Below, piece by piece: positions 33,662 through 64,000 of a stretch of DNA of 64,000 nucleotides. Source of the stretch: Haliclystus octoradiatus (Eukaryota; Cnidaria; Staurozoa; Stauromedusae; Haliclystidae); assembly GCA_916610825.1 (NCBI GenBank), contig OU744450.1, forward strand, positions 23,249,338-23,313,337, written 5' to 3'. The notes beneath the pieces were generated by a model. The model was not told where the DNA came from. It saw only the letters and a program-made list of their open reading frames with translations, and did not search any database. Numbering within the stretch: the stretch's first letter is position 1; the number at the start of each line of letters is the position of its first letter. Both the position numbers and the translations under genes were made by a program.

Positions 33662-34106
33662 ATTAACAAGTTCCAACTTTTCTTAACAAATATTATAAAG
33701 TTTAGCTTTATTTAAAAATGTACTAGTCTTTGGCCTTAATTAATACCGTCGTGCCGCTAGATCGTAGATATGATTATATCAGCTATTAAATAGTAACACG
33801 TTTGTCATCCAAAGGAACAATTAATTAAGTTGTCCGAAGTCAAATATGTCAAATATGTTCGAAGAGTGGAACGTCAACGCAATCAAAATACCAACAATAT
33901 TCATACACGATTGTATTTGAATCTTCGTCACTAATGAGCTCAATATGATTAATCAAATATCATTTAAGAATAGCTCAAGGGTCTTATTATGCACTAAAAT
34001 AAAATTGTATGCTTTGTAACTGTGCGTACAACATAATGCGTACAGACTGAACGTCCGAACAGAGTATACGATACGTGTTTCGGGTCCACAGTTTTCTATT
34101 TATTAA

Positions 34107-36359
34107 AGTGCACATGACACCAAAAAATTTTATTCCGGAATCAAGTAGCCCATGCAAAATAAATAGGAATGGCGGCAATAATTTTTCGATTTGGACTCTT
34201 ATAAGCGGAGATATTTAATTTTGAAAGTACCATATTTCAGAAATTGTGCTCCTTCGAAAGTCGGAACTCATGCCGGAATGACAAGAAAGCCCACTATGGA
34301 AAAATAACCAAGTCTAGACTTCAAAAAATCGTAACTTTTTTCTCGCGAAAAAGAAATTGTCCACTTTCCAGAACAGATATGCCCATATCTTCGGGACACC
34401 TTGTTGGCCATTTATGACTGAAATTTAACCTTAAATTGTAGAGTTTATAAAGGTTTTATTAGACTTCGATAAAGTTTTTCTGTCAAAAAGGTGTTAAAAC
34501 ACTGGATTAACGCATGTTATGCATCAAGGTGTTGACTACTAAAACAGCGGCAAAATGCTTTGTATTCACTTCGCCGCGGATGATGATCTAAACGTCTATA
34601 AAATTAAAAAAAAATTCATTGCGCTATTTTGGTCGATCTCCCGCAGCTTAACGTCAGTGATTCACTGATTTGTTAGCTTCAATCTCAATGATTGGCTATT
34701 AAAAACCATTGCATGACCCCCTGTTTGCCTTGCAGCAGACGCGTTTCTTCAACAAAAACACAATTACTGAAAGATGAAATCGACACACGCAATGTGTTTA
34801 ATATAGTTTTATATTCGACGGACAACGGTTGTTGTCGACTTCTTCACAAAGCTATCCTGTCTAAGAATTATATTTAATCAATGAATTTAATATGCTGGAG
34901 ATGTTTTTATCTGATATATAAAATACAATATTATATCACAAAAGACGTAATATATTGACGACACAGAGAGGTGTCTCATATTCGGGGAAAGATGGATATA
35001 ATAATTCACTGAAACTAAAACATTTTGTACAGTTTAGACACACATATGGACAGTTTTACATTAATTTTGGCTTTCAAATCAGCTTCATTGTTCAACTAAT
35101 TTACATTTTATGTTGACTAAGACTAGATGTTATTCGTGAAATTATACACTACAGTAACAAATCATATGATATTGCATTGTTTTTCGTTTCGAGCACTTCA
35201 GTGAGTGAATCATCGCTACAGATACACATGGCGAGTAGAACCGCCTTCAATGTCTGTATTATATTTACCTAGACCCTGAAATAATTCGAGTGTGCCCAGT
35301 GCATATCAGCATGCGAGTGTTGTTCAAGCAGAATCAAATCATGAGGATCATCACGAATAACATTTAGCCTTCGTCAACATAAAATGTAAATTACTTGAAC
35401 AATGAAGTTGAATTTGAAAGTCAAAATTAATGTAAAACTGTCCATATGTGTGTCCAAACCGTAGAAAATGTTTTGGTTTCAGTGAATTATTATTTCCATC
35501 ATTACCCAAATGTAAGACACCTCTCTGTGTCGTCAATTGATATATTAAAGTCTTTTGTGATATAATATTGTATTTTATATATCAGATAAAAACATCTCCA
35601 GCATATTAAATTCATTGATTAAATATAATTCTTAGACAGGATAACTTTGTGAAGAGGTCGACAACAACCGTTGTCCGTCGAATATAAAACTATATTAAAC
35701 ACATTTGCGTGTGTCGATTTCATCTTTCAGTAATTGTGTTTTTGTTGAAGAAACGCGTCTGCTGCAAGGCAAACAGGGGGTCATGCAATGGTTTTTAATA
35801 GCCAATCATTGAGATTGAAGCTAACAAATCAGTGAAGCACTGACGTTAAGCTGCAGGAGATCGACCAAAATAGCGCAATGAATTTTTTTCAATTTTATAG
35901 ACGTTAAGATCATCATCCGCGGCGAAGTGAATACACACCTTGATGCGTAACATGCGTTAATCCAGTGTTTTAACACCTTTTTGACAGAAAAACTTTATCG
36001 AAGTCTAATAAAACCTTTATAAACTCTACATTTTACGTTCAAATTCAGTCATATATGGCCAACAAGGTGTCCCGAAGATATGGGCATATCTGTTCTGGAA
36101 AGTGGACAATTTCTTTTTCGCGAGAAAAAAGTTACGATTTTTTGAAGTCTAGACTTGGTTATTTTTCCATAGTGGGCTTTCTTGTCATTCCGGCATGAGT
36201 TCCGACTTTCGAAGGAGCACAATTTCTGAAATATGGTACTTTCAAAATTAAATATCTCCGCTTATAAGAGTCCAAATCGAAAAATTATTGCCGCCATTCC
36301 TATTTATTTTGCATGGGCTACTTGATTCCGGAATAAAATTTTTTGGTGTCATGTGCACT
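34107..36359. mobile_element. TTAA foldback element, 2.25 kb
   Basis: TTAA at 34103-34106 and 36360-36363. Ends begin AGTGCACATGACACC. The arms (34107-35145 and 35348-36359) are near-perfect inverses around a spacer of about 200 bp. Its end sequence and an internal ATAAGCGGAGATATTTAAT block are shared with the element at 26482-29793, so both are one family. No coding frame. It lies between AGPAT B and the GTPase gene. Confidence 0.85.
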
Positions 36360-36369
36360 TTAAATATTT

Positions 36370-37284
36370 GGATTATTTTACAATTTGTTTATTATTGTTG
36401 TTTTTCAATGGATGAGCGGGTAAAATGCTGCGCAGAGAAATTTCTGCGACGCATGCGTGGAGTCATAGTTTCATAGATTTTTGCTATAATGCCGGTATTC
36501 ATCGAAAATCGAAGAATTATAAGAAAATCGAAGACTGAGAAACTCCATTTCCTTTAGAATTCATCTAAGATCCGTTATTGAAGCCTGGAATGTGGAAATA
36601 TCATCAGAATATCCCGTTAATATCCATATAGTCAAATGAAGTATGGGATATTTGAAAATTTCTATGATAAATGAAATAGCGCAGAGTATGAGATATGAAG
36701 ACATGTAAGAAAACTTTACAGAAATATGATTTATTGAAATAAAAATGTTAAAAAAAACTCGCTAGAGCTACAGTGGTTAGTTTACATACGCATTTGATGA
36801 CAGAAAACAAATCTTCTAGAAAACTACTTATTTATCTATGCTTTATCTTCAAGATGCGATAAAAAAATTCATGTTCTCTTTGAGAAGTAAGCTAATTATC
36901 TCTGCAAAGGCAAATTTAATTCTTGGAAGGATATTTTGCTTGGCCTGTTTCAACTTGTTATGAGACGAAAATTTCTTGTATCGAGCAAAAAAATTATTGT
37001 TCATGTTCAATTTTAAGCGGTTTGGAGTAAAATATATTTTGCTTGAAACAAGACAATTTTCCTCAAGATAACAATATTTTTGGCTCAAAACAAATGAAAA
37101 AACTTGAAACAAGACAATTTTCCTCAAGTTAAGAATATTGTTGGCACAAAACAAATAAAAAACAAACTTGAAACAAGACAATTTTCCTCAAAATAAGAAT
37201 ACTTTTCGCACCAAACAAATGAAACAAACTTGAAACAACAAGCAAAATATACAATAATTAAATTTACCTGCGTAGACAGTTATT
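36370..37284. other. 3' flank of the GTPase-like gene with a tandem repeat
   Basis: Downstream of the stop codon at 37285. About three units of 61-64 bp lie at 37040-37235, each with CTTGAAACAAGACAATTTTC followed by an AAT-rich spacer and CACAAAACAAAT. If the transcript reaches this far they would be in the 3' UTR. Nothing else recognised. Confidence 0.6.
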
Positions 37285-39715
37285 TTAACAACAAAACAAT
37301 CCGCCTCCCTTTCGTAATAAATGATATGAAAGAGATTGATCAGCAACGAGGCAACAATGAAATAACATATCAATTATACTATCATCTGTTGTCTTCCGAT
37401 TGACGTGATCGCGGTATGTATAATTCGATAGACTGAAAACACGTGCACAGTTCAGGGTTTGGAATTGACTTGTTCGATTTTGAATGAGATTAGCATCAGC
37501 TACTGCGTCTTCATTGGTTAGAATAACAATTGGTGAAGCACCTTTAAAGAAAACAAAATTCTGATTAATAAATTTTACGGAGTGAGGTTTGAATTTGATT
37601 TAAGCATATATTTGATACAGAGGAGACGACATTACAGAATATTACATTCAATAAAGTAAAACCTGTATTGACCGGTCAATATGACGCATCATCGTAAAAC
37701 GGTCATTCAATACAGGGAGTGCTTAATGGTCTCTATAAAAATACTCTTCTGCAGTATACAATTATGTAGGAAAAAAGAAAGTGGTCACTTAGACAGGTGG
37801 TTGATGTTGAAGGCTACCTGATTTAACCATCGAGCAACATGTTAATATGGAAATCAAGTTTCACATTTCGTGTTTTCTAACCGTTATGGGCCATGGCGCA
37901 AGGACGCGATGGGTATTTGCGTTGAAATACATCAAAATTGATGTTATGAAAATATTATTCAGAATTGAGCTGTCAATCATTGACTACAACAGTTATTGAT
38001 CTCAGGATCGATGAATATCAGCATAATGGACATCGATCATTATCAGCCGGTATTCACATCGCCTTGGCGGTCAATATTAATGAATCTATTATAAGCTAGA
38101 TTATTCGACAAAACTGCACTTTAAAAATTGAAAATTACAGAAACGGTTGGAAGCTTTTTCGAAACTACGAAATATTTTATAAACAATGCAAGATCTATGT
38201 GGATGCTCTGCTTGTCATTAATCATACAGACGATTTTTAAAACTGTATTTACCTGTTGACGTTTTGATTCGATCAATAATAGTCCTGAGACTATATACGT
38301 CTTGGTCTTGACGAAGACTAGAAAGCAATTATAGTAAGAATGGTAATATCGAAGGCAGCAGAACCAGGGAATTGATTTTGACAACCTTTCGGCTGTCCAG
38401 CCATAAAAACTAGACACACGATTTAAACTAACCGGGGAGGGGGGGGCACAAACTGCGCACAAGTTTTGTCTTTTTCAAGGTCTTATGGAAGATAAGTTAT
38501 TCGAATAATGAGTTACGCTAGTTAAATATATAGTCCAGTGAAACCAGATGCAGCTATGAGATGTAGAGAAATTGACTGTTATATGCAGGTGACCGTTATA
38601 TCAGGTTCGATTGTACACATACCCGTGATACAGTAGATACATCAATGACATACCTGTATACAATAATCGGGCAATGGACCATCCGAGAAAAATCTTTTGA
38701 AACACATATGCCTTTAGCTGCATCTTTCAGAGCAGCTGTGGCAGACTGTTGCCAACTATCGGGGACTGATTCACCTGTTGATCGGAGACCATCTATCAAA
38801 AGTAAAAATAGCAATTACTAATAATAGAAATGCATCGTTGAATTCCCATACATTTACATCAGGCTTTTCATGCAATAAAAGCTATGAAAACTTTGATTTC
38901 GCTGTCGATGGCCAGTCAATTGCTATATTTGCACGAAGCATCCTGAAATTTTATTGACAGATTAGATTCCAGAAATTTGAGAACATTTTGGTTTTTTACA
39001 AGTTTTCTGTATACTATTCATGGGCCTCAATTTTCATCTGCTTTGAAATTTTTTAGTCTTCCTTGTCTCTATTACGACTGAGGATGTTATGAGTCTGAAA
39101 ATACTCAATCCGATTGATCGTATGATCCGATTAAAATCATGCTATAATGATTATTTACGAGCTTGAGGCATCAATAAACGACCGACATATGGCAATAATG
39201 AAACTTTCATGAATCTACAACAATAATTTATCAAATTTATTATCAATCAAAGCCAAAGTATATGTAAATCTATTATTGAAAAATTCACACTCACCGCATT
39301 GCTTTCCAACTTCATTAATAACATCTGATGTAATATCATTAAATCCTTTATTATCAACTAATTGGATACATTCAGTTAAACGCAATGCAGATCGTCTATT
39401 TGTTATACTTTCACCATTTTCAGATGGCATTTTACCTTCCGGACAATACTCTAAGTAATTACCAGTCATAGCAAAACATATAGAATTAATTAAGGATGAT
39501 TTACCACTGCCAACATAACCGTACATACAAAGTTGAACTGAATTTACTTCATATCGTCGTAGATATCTTTGTAATGCTGAACGATCAGGTGGAGGCAAAG
39601 TATCTCCTGGTCTATAACCATTTACTAAATGAAAAGATTGTGCAGTTTTTGGATCAAATTCATGAACTCTATTTTTGAAAATTCCATTCTGAATTTGATG
39701 ATTATCAAATGCCAT
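37285..39715 (-). CDS. P-loop GTPase-like protein (IFI44-like), 282 residues
   Basis: Exons (minus): 39295-39715, 38654-38792, 38253-38284, 37285-37541. All junctions are GT/AG and the phases agree across a 32-bp microexon. Walker A GYVGSGKSS is at residues 66-74. A G3-like VDNKGF (DxxG) is at 120-125. A G4-like ILTNED near residue 204-208 keeps only part of the usual N/T-KxD, and VFSLSNYT follows. This arrangement resembles the interferon-induced-44-like GTPases of animals, which are often lineage-expanded. Nucleotide binding is a fair inference. Role and partners are unknown. Start: ATG at 39715. The C-terminus ends in LFCC. A donor-like CGCAGGTAAAT lies just past the stop, so alternative 3' splicing is possible. 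Confidence 0.75.
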
Positions 39716-40847
39716 GATTATTTTTTATTCAATCATAGGGATGTGATATGAACTTGACAAAATAATTTTTCAAGACCTGCTCAACTATATATGCTAGTTT
39801 TTCGTATATAGAATTAAAAATGTGAAATCTAGCAGGTCAGCATCGATTTAGATAATTTGAAACGACGCGTGAAATGTTATCAATCAACAATGACTGAATT
39901 ATTAATACTTTATCGTTTGGAATTTTCTCGAATGTGGGAATTATTGTAAAGTTTGCATGCAGAGATTTTACGTGATTATACTGTATGCAGGTGATCTTTA
40001 GCATTGCATTTTGCAAAACTTATAGTAATTTTATACATGCTACTGCCAGCGGAGAGAGAGAGTATCCCATCAATAATTTAAAAAAAAATACAAAATATAC
40101 ACGAATGTAACTATAAATCCTTCTGATCGGGACTTTTTTTTGTCAATTTTGCCCGACAAAACCGACGACTAATGGGTATTATGCCCGAGAAAAGGGCATG
40201 GCATTTGCATATTTGTGGGCTTCAGTACTGTAAGTCTTCAAAAATGCACAGTTTTGCAATTTTTCGGTCCAAAATTGCCCAAAATATGAGTCAAAATGTT
40301 TTGACAGGGAAGAGGAATTTAGGGTCGGTAAAGTATCATAGTATATAGACATCTGTACAATAAAAGTTACCAAAAATTTGTTCATATTATTCATATATTT
40401 ATGATGTTATAGTGCATTACATTTTTAATGTCTAAAATTAAAATCCAATTTTATAGAAATCAACAATTTCAAAAACAAATACAAAACAATGAATTTAAAC
40501 TGTCGATCAAAACAAAATTAACAATCAATTACAGTTGCGTAGCAACAATTACGTAGCGCTGTAACATCGCTGCTATATAGTGTGATACAATATTCTAGAG
40601 GATAAAAACATGTAAATTTCCTTAAATAATACAGTATTTACAAAATACACAAGAGTATTGAAGATCTCTTATATGCGTAATTTGATACGTTTAAGCAAAA
40701 TATAAAATCCGTTTCCTGTGATTTTTGTTGATATAGTGATACTTATTTGTGGCTATGTAGAAACGAATTTGCATTTGCTAATCTCATGATATTGATTTGT
40801 TGCTATAGTGCGGATAGTGATTATACCCACGTAATTTTGAATTGGCG
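39716..40847. other. Intergenic between the GTPase-like gene and ZER1
   Basis: About 1.1 kb, AT-rich. It holds the promoter side of the GTPase-like gene and the 3' side of ZER1, which point the same way. No element or RNA gene recognised. Confidence 0.4.
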
Positions 40848-60247
<19,400 letters not shown>

Positions 60248-60365
60248 TTTGTATATTATAAAAGTATATTATTTCGAAATATTCAGTGAAATATAATGTC
60301 TTGATTGAATAATCATAAGAAAATCAATAATTAAAAATAAAGTCTCCTTGGTGTTGACCGTGTTT

Positions 60366-60385
60366 CCGGCCGCCATTTTTAAACA
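60366..60385 (-). promoter_or_regulatory. YY1-like motif upstream of ZER1
   Basis: On the minus strand AAAAATGGCGGCCGG, about 125 bp upstream of the ZER1 start codon. AAnATGGCGGC is the strong YY1 site often found at or just after TATA-less transcription starts, in this same orientation. A core promoter here is inferred. Confidence 0.45.
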
Positions 60386-61215
60386 CACACAATCCGCTTT
60401 TGCAAGGAGTTTTTGCAATGAAAACAATAGTAGGGAAAAACCTGGGGTTAGCTATGCGGACATTTTCTGGAAAAATTGCTTTATCGTATTACCCGAACCA
60501 TCTATTTATATTTGTAAATAGATGGCCCTGACAGTAACCTCTCAAGTAACTTAGCGTGTTTTATATATACGATTGTCTACATGAAATTGTACGCCTTTAC
60601 GCTACTTAAAATTCAGCCGTTAAGAGAAGGTAAATCTTACTGCAATAATACTGCATGTAACACTCATGATGCTGTTCAAATAATGTATTTCTACGGAATA
60701 GATAAATCAATGAATAAAATATACCGGTAATTTAAAACAGATTTGATACCAGTAATATTTATATATATACAATAACACGTTTACAATATCATAATATAAA
60801 TTTGTTAAAATATACTTTGACATTAGAAATTGATAATTGGAATCAAAATTTGAAAATATCGAGGTGCTTAAAAATAAAGTACTGTCTTCAATCTAATGAT
60901 TATACAACTGTTTTATCGATGTTTCTTTTTGAATTGTAAGCTTGCCAGCAGACATTAGAAGTTGATTTATACTCCGAGAAGCCATATATATCGTTAATGA
61001 ATAATTAAATCAATTAAGATAATTCCATACTTCAAAATTCAATTCCTTGAAATCATTTTTAGAACAGCACCCACGATTCAACGTGTCTGCTAGCTATAGT
61101 CAGACTATAGAGTTACGTCAACTATGTCCTTGGGAAGGAATATTGACGATAAATAAATCTCTAATCTGGTCCAATCACTCAGTTCCAATGGCGTTGAGGG
61201 ATCAACATGAGATAT
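60386..61215. other. Intergenic upstream of ZER1
   Basis: No gene seen. Near 60504-60533 an ATCTATTT...AAATAGAT inverted pair resembles the fused tips of the hAT MITE family. Confidence 0.4.
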
Positions 61216-61329
61216 TTACAGCAAACATGTTTCTGAAATCGAAGGAAGAAGTTCTGAAGAGAGTTTCAGTGCATCAGATGCTGCTGTGTTGCGTTCCTTT
61301 ACAAATCCAAGTTCATCGTAGACACAAGC
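61216..61329 (-). CDS. Possible terminal exon of an unidentified gene
   Basis: Minus-strand frame of 37 codons plus a stop, preceded by a good acceptor (TTTTATTTTTTAG). It reads YDELGFVKERNTAASDALKL and onward to a TAA at 61216. Composition is protein-like and no plus-strand frame is better. Upstream exons would lie above 61330 or beyond the window, and I could not find one. The hAT element at 61830-63565 would then be in its intron. Family not recognised. Confidence 0.35.
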   Translation of the reverse strand, partial: ACVYDELGFVKERNTAASDALKLSSELLPSISETCLL

Positions 61330-61659
61330 CTAAAAAATAAAACATAATACTCAAAATTAGAACTTAAATGTGAAATAATTAAGTATGTATTATCCGGTAT
61401 GGGGGAGGAGGCATTTTTAAAAATGACTTTACGAGCAAACAAAGGAAAAGTTAAAAAAAAAAGAAAATCTCTAAATTGACAGCGTAAAATTTGATAAGAA
61501 TCTGGAAAAGGCACCCCTTACAAATGGCACGTCCCCATGCAGCCGATGTATGGAAGTCCATCGATAGTATAATTATTACCTATGCACGACATTGCACAAG
61601 GTCAAGGTATTAGGGATGAACAGCACAAGGTATAATTATAATTTTCAATATATAGAATT

Positions 61660-61800
61660 GACACAAAGACGAGGCAAAATCCTTTTCCGTTACTCGGAGT
61701 TTAACGCGTGAAACTCCGAGTAACGGAAAAGGCTTTTGTCTCATATTTGTGTCTATTCTATATTATGCTCTGTCTTAGCAAACATTGAGCACCCTCACAT
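61660..61800. mobile_element. Hammerhead-palindrome element with collapsed centre
   Basis: Same edges and arms as the copy at 11110-11330 (CCGTTACTCGGAGTTTAACG, then its inverse), but the CUGAUGA core and stem II are deleted. The tail GCTCTGTCTTAGCAAACATT with GAGCACCCTCACATAC is kept. Confidence 0.75.
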
Positions 61801-61829
61801 ACAATATAGAAACAGCCAATAACCAGAAA

Positions 61830-63565
61830 CAGGCGCGGATCCAAGGGGGGGCAAAAGGTGCTTGAGCACCAGTCAGATTTTCAAAGCTGTGATGTTATCG
61901 CAATGACGTATTTGATATTGCCATAGAAACGGAAGGAAGTTATTTTCGCGTTTGCCATATTTTACTGCTGATAGCAGTCCCGAACTCTCTCAGTGAACCA
62001 TTTCATTGGATCAATGATTCAAAGCAATCTTCCAATCAGCAACAAGGGCTGAGCACCCCTGGAAATCTAAAAGCCAATCGTATGTCGTCTTTGAGCACCA
62101 GTCAGAACAATCAAAATTCCATTCTCGCTTTCGCCCAATCGTTTCAACCAATCATATTCTCTAAATTAGGAATCTCAGGAATTTGAGCACCAGTGAGCAC
62201 CAGTGAGCACCTCCATTGCTTTTTTTAGTGCTAGAATTAGAATGACGTCAAGTAATCAAGTACAATACAAAGTCCGACTGTGTTGTTCTCAACTTCGTGT
62301 TAACTTATCAAGTCTAATCAAGTCAAGTTGTTTATGCCTTCCACCTTTGCAAGCATGGCGTCTAGGAAAGCTAACATTATCTTGCTGCGCTATTACAGAA
62401 TCTGCTCTATATTGACAATTTAACATGTAATTTAAAGAAGAAAGTTCCAGTCGACAAAAGCTAGCTGATTCAAGACTTATTATCAACCTTTCAATGTAAA
62501 AAATCAGCACAAAGAAACAAGAAGTTTGAGAATGTAAATAAAATTCGCAGAATTGCAAGAAGAACTCATTTTCCTATCAAAAATTGGAAGCGCTATTGCA
62601 TGCATTATCACAAGAGGTTAGTAGATTAAAAGTTAGTAGTCTTTATTTTGGCTTTAAATTCACTGGTTTCAATATTTTATTGTAGCCGAGTACCGTATGC
62701 TTGAGATCTGTATTTACATATTTTGGTTGTGGATCCTCTTCTCGTTTCCAACAAAGGTCCTTAAGGCCTGATAAATAGGCCTACTTTTACAGGCCTAATA
62801 AATTATTGTATCATTATGTCCATTTAGTTTCAGCACACATATTCAGATGATCTTACGATAACACATTGACATAATTCCAGCCTGAATGAATAATGATTGG
62901 CTGCAAACCCTTCCATTTGCGCCGCTGTCGCCTGTTGGTAGACCCAGCCCAGGGTAGGCTTGCTGTTTTGCTGATGTCTAGTGACAGGGAAAATACATCT
63001 GTTTTCCATTCCTTTTTTGTAGAACGTCTATTCAGATGTTGATGGATTGCCCCTATAATTCATTTGTGTACATGCATTCAAAAGCTTTTACAACTGGATG
63101 TAATAATTACAATTTTAAACATCAGAAGATTTATATAACTTTTTGTTTTACAATTATTACTACTGATGATGATGTCTAAACAGCTTATTTGAATTTAAGT
63201 AGTTGTTAATTATTTCGCATTTGAAACGTTTTATTCATAATGTATGCTGTATAGCCTGTCTGAGTGCATGCAGATCTAATTAAGCACAAAATGTTTTTAT
63301 TTTCAATAAAGTACATTTTTAATTTTTTCTGTGTTTTTATTGTGTTTATTTATTTGATGGTGTAAAATTTGATCATCTAAGCTTTATAATTACGTTGAAA
63401 TATTGCTGATGGAGTTACGAAAGTGGTGTTACAGCCCTTCAATAGCTTTTGAATATCAAAATTTTTCCGGGGGGGCATGCCCCCGGACCCCCCTAGATGA
63501 CGGGGCTTCGCCCCTTTATTGGCCCCTTTCAGCACCAGTCAGATTTTCAGCTGGATCCGCCCCTG
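61830..63565. mobile_element. Non-autonomous hAT element, 1736 bp
   Basis: Inverted ends CAGGCGCGGATCCA.. and ..TGGATCCGCCCCTG, with GCACCAGTCAGATTTTC just inside both. Exact 8-bp target duplication ACCAGAAA (61822-61829, 63566-63573). A G/C-run hairpin (GGGGGGGCATGCCCCC) lies near the right end. No transposase frame. Confidence 0.9.
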
Positions 63566-63709
63566 ACCAGAAACAAGTACTAATTAGCGCACCTAACAAT
63601 TGCACCTATATTGTGATATCATATTGGAACAATCTATTATTTAACAGTGAATAACTTCCCCCAAAAATACAACCACATGTAATCATTTTGAATTTTAAAT
63701 GTTCAGCAT

Positions 63710-63849
63710 ATTGATATTTGGCACACGAGAGAGAGGCACGTAATGACCAAGGAGAAAACGAAAAGGCATCAGAAAATCGGGAGCCGCGGCCATTGGTTTT
63801 CGCCTTCCAGTTTTCTCCTGAAATGACTCGAGTGTGCCAAATATCAATA
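63710..63849. mobile_element. Short TIR element (MITE)
   Basis: 140 bp bounded by TTGATATTTGGCACAC and its inverse GTGTGCCAAATATCAA. The centre contains GCCGCGGC. Class not assigned. Confidence 0.6.
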
Positions 63850-64000
63850 GTTTACAGGAAACTGTGCGCTATTGCTTTGTATAACTAGCACAACTTTTAC
63901 AAGCATTACTTTTTTGCTAATGAAGTGTTTTTGAAAACTCCTGATCACATTGTAAATTCTCATTCGTGATATCAATTTCGAATTGTAAGATCGATTGTGT

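Noticed and set aside
61047..61340. 97-residue plus-strand frame
   Set aside because: Overlaps the better-supported minus-strand terminal exon at 61216-61329, which has a clear acceptor.
63403..63654. Plus-strand frame with GGACPRTPLDDG
   Set aside because: It reads through the G/C-rich hairpin and right end of the hAT element and past its target duplication. It is terminal DNA, not transposase.

Overview
This is a stretch of an animal nuclear genome. It is AT-rich, has spliced genes with GT/AG introns, and carries a dense load of transposable elements. The protein that best shows the lineage, ZER1, is clearly metazoan but has a diverged N-terminus. A marine invertebrate, perhaps a tunicate, is my best guess. 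That guess is inference and nothing in the window proves it.

Four host genes can be reconstructed exon by exon, all on the minus strand. (1) AGPAT copy A, 9562-20939, five exons. (2) AGPAT copy B, 22040-33661, five exons. It is a tandem duplicate with the same exon phases and lengths. (3) A small P-loop (IFI44-like) GTPase, 37285-39715, four exons. (4) ZER1, the Gly/N-degron receptor of cullin-2 ligases, 40848-60247, eighteen exons whose lengths sum to one open frame of 740 codons. A possible last exon of a fifth gene lies at 61216-61329. AGPAT makes phosphatidic acid in the ER membrane. ZER1 selects proteins for degradation. I see no functional link between the genes beyond adjacency.

Most of the rest is mobile DNA. 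143-5535 is a BEL/Pao LTR element with near-identical LTRs but a frameshifted, internally deleted integrase region. 14934-19591, inside an AGPAT-A intron, is a full-length Gypsy element with identical LTRs, a 5-bp target duplication and one intact gag-pol frame. 24432-33082, inside an AGPAT-B intron, is an 8.65-kb foldback element with a 9-bp target duplication, built around a second foldback element with TTAA ends and about 190-bp subrepeats. A relative of that TTAA element is at 34107-36359. Non-autonomous hAT, pogo-like and other MITEs and two related tRNA-derived SINEs fill the introns.

The most unusual signal is a family of short palindromic elements. Their arms carry sequences that fold as minimal type-I hammerhead ribozymes: a CUGANGA core, stem II, GAA, a 3-bp stem III, then a cleavage triplet. 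The stems co-vary between copies. About ten loci are seen, at 6.2, 11.1, 12.1, 25.9, 31.5, 42.3-42.9, 43.5, 57.3, 58.2-58.7 and 61.7 kb. Several are bordered by TAA repeats, including two perfect arrays of about 207 and 164 units.
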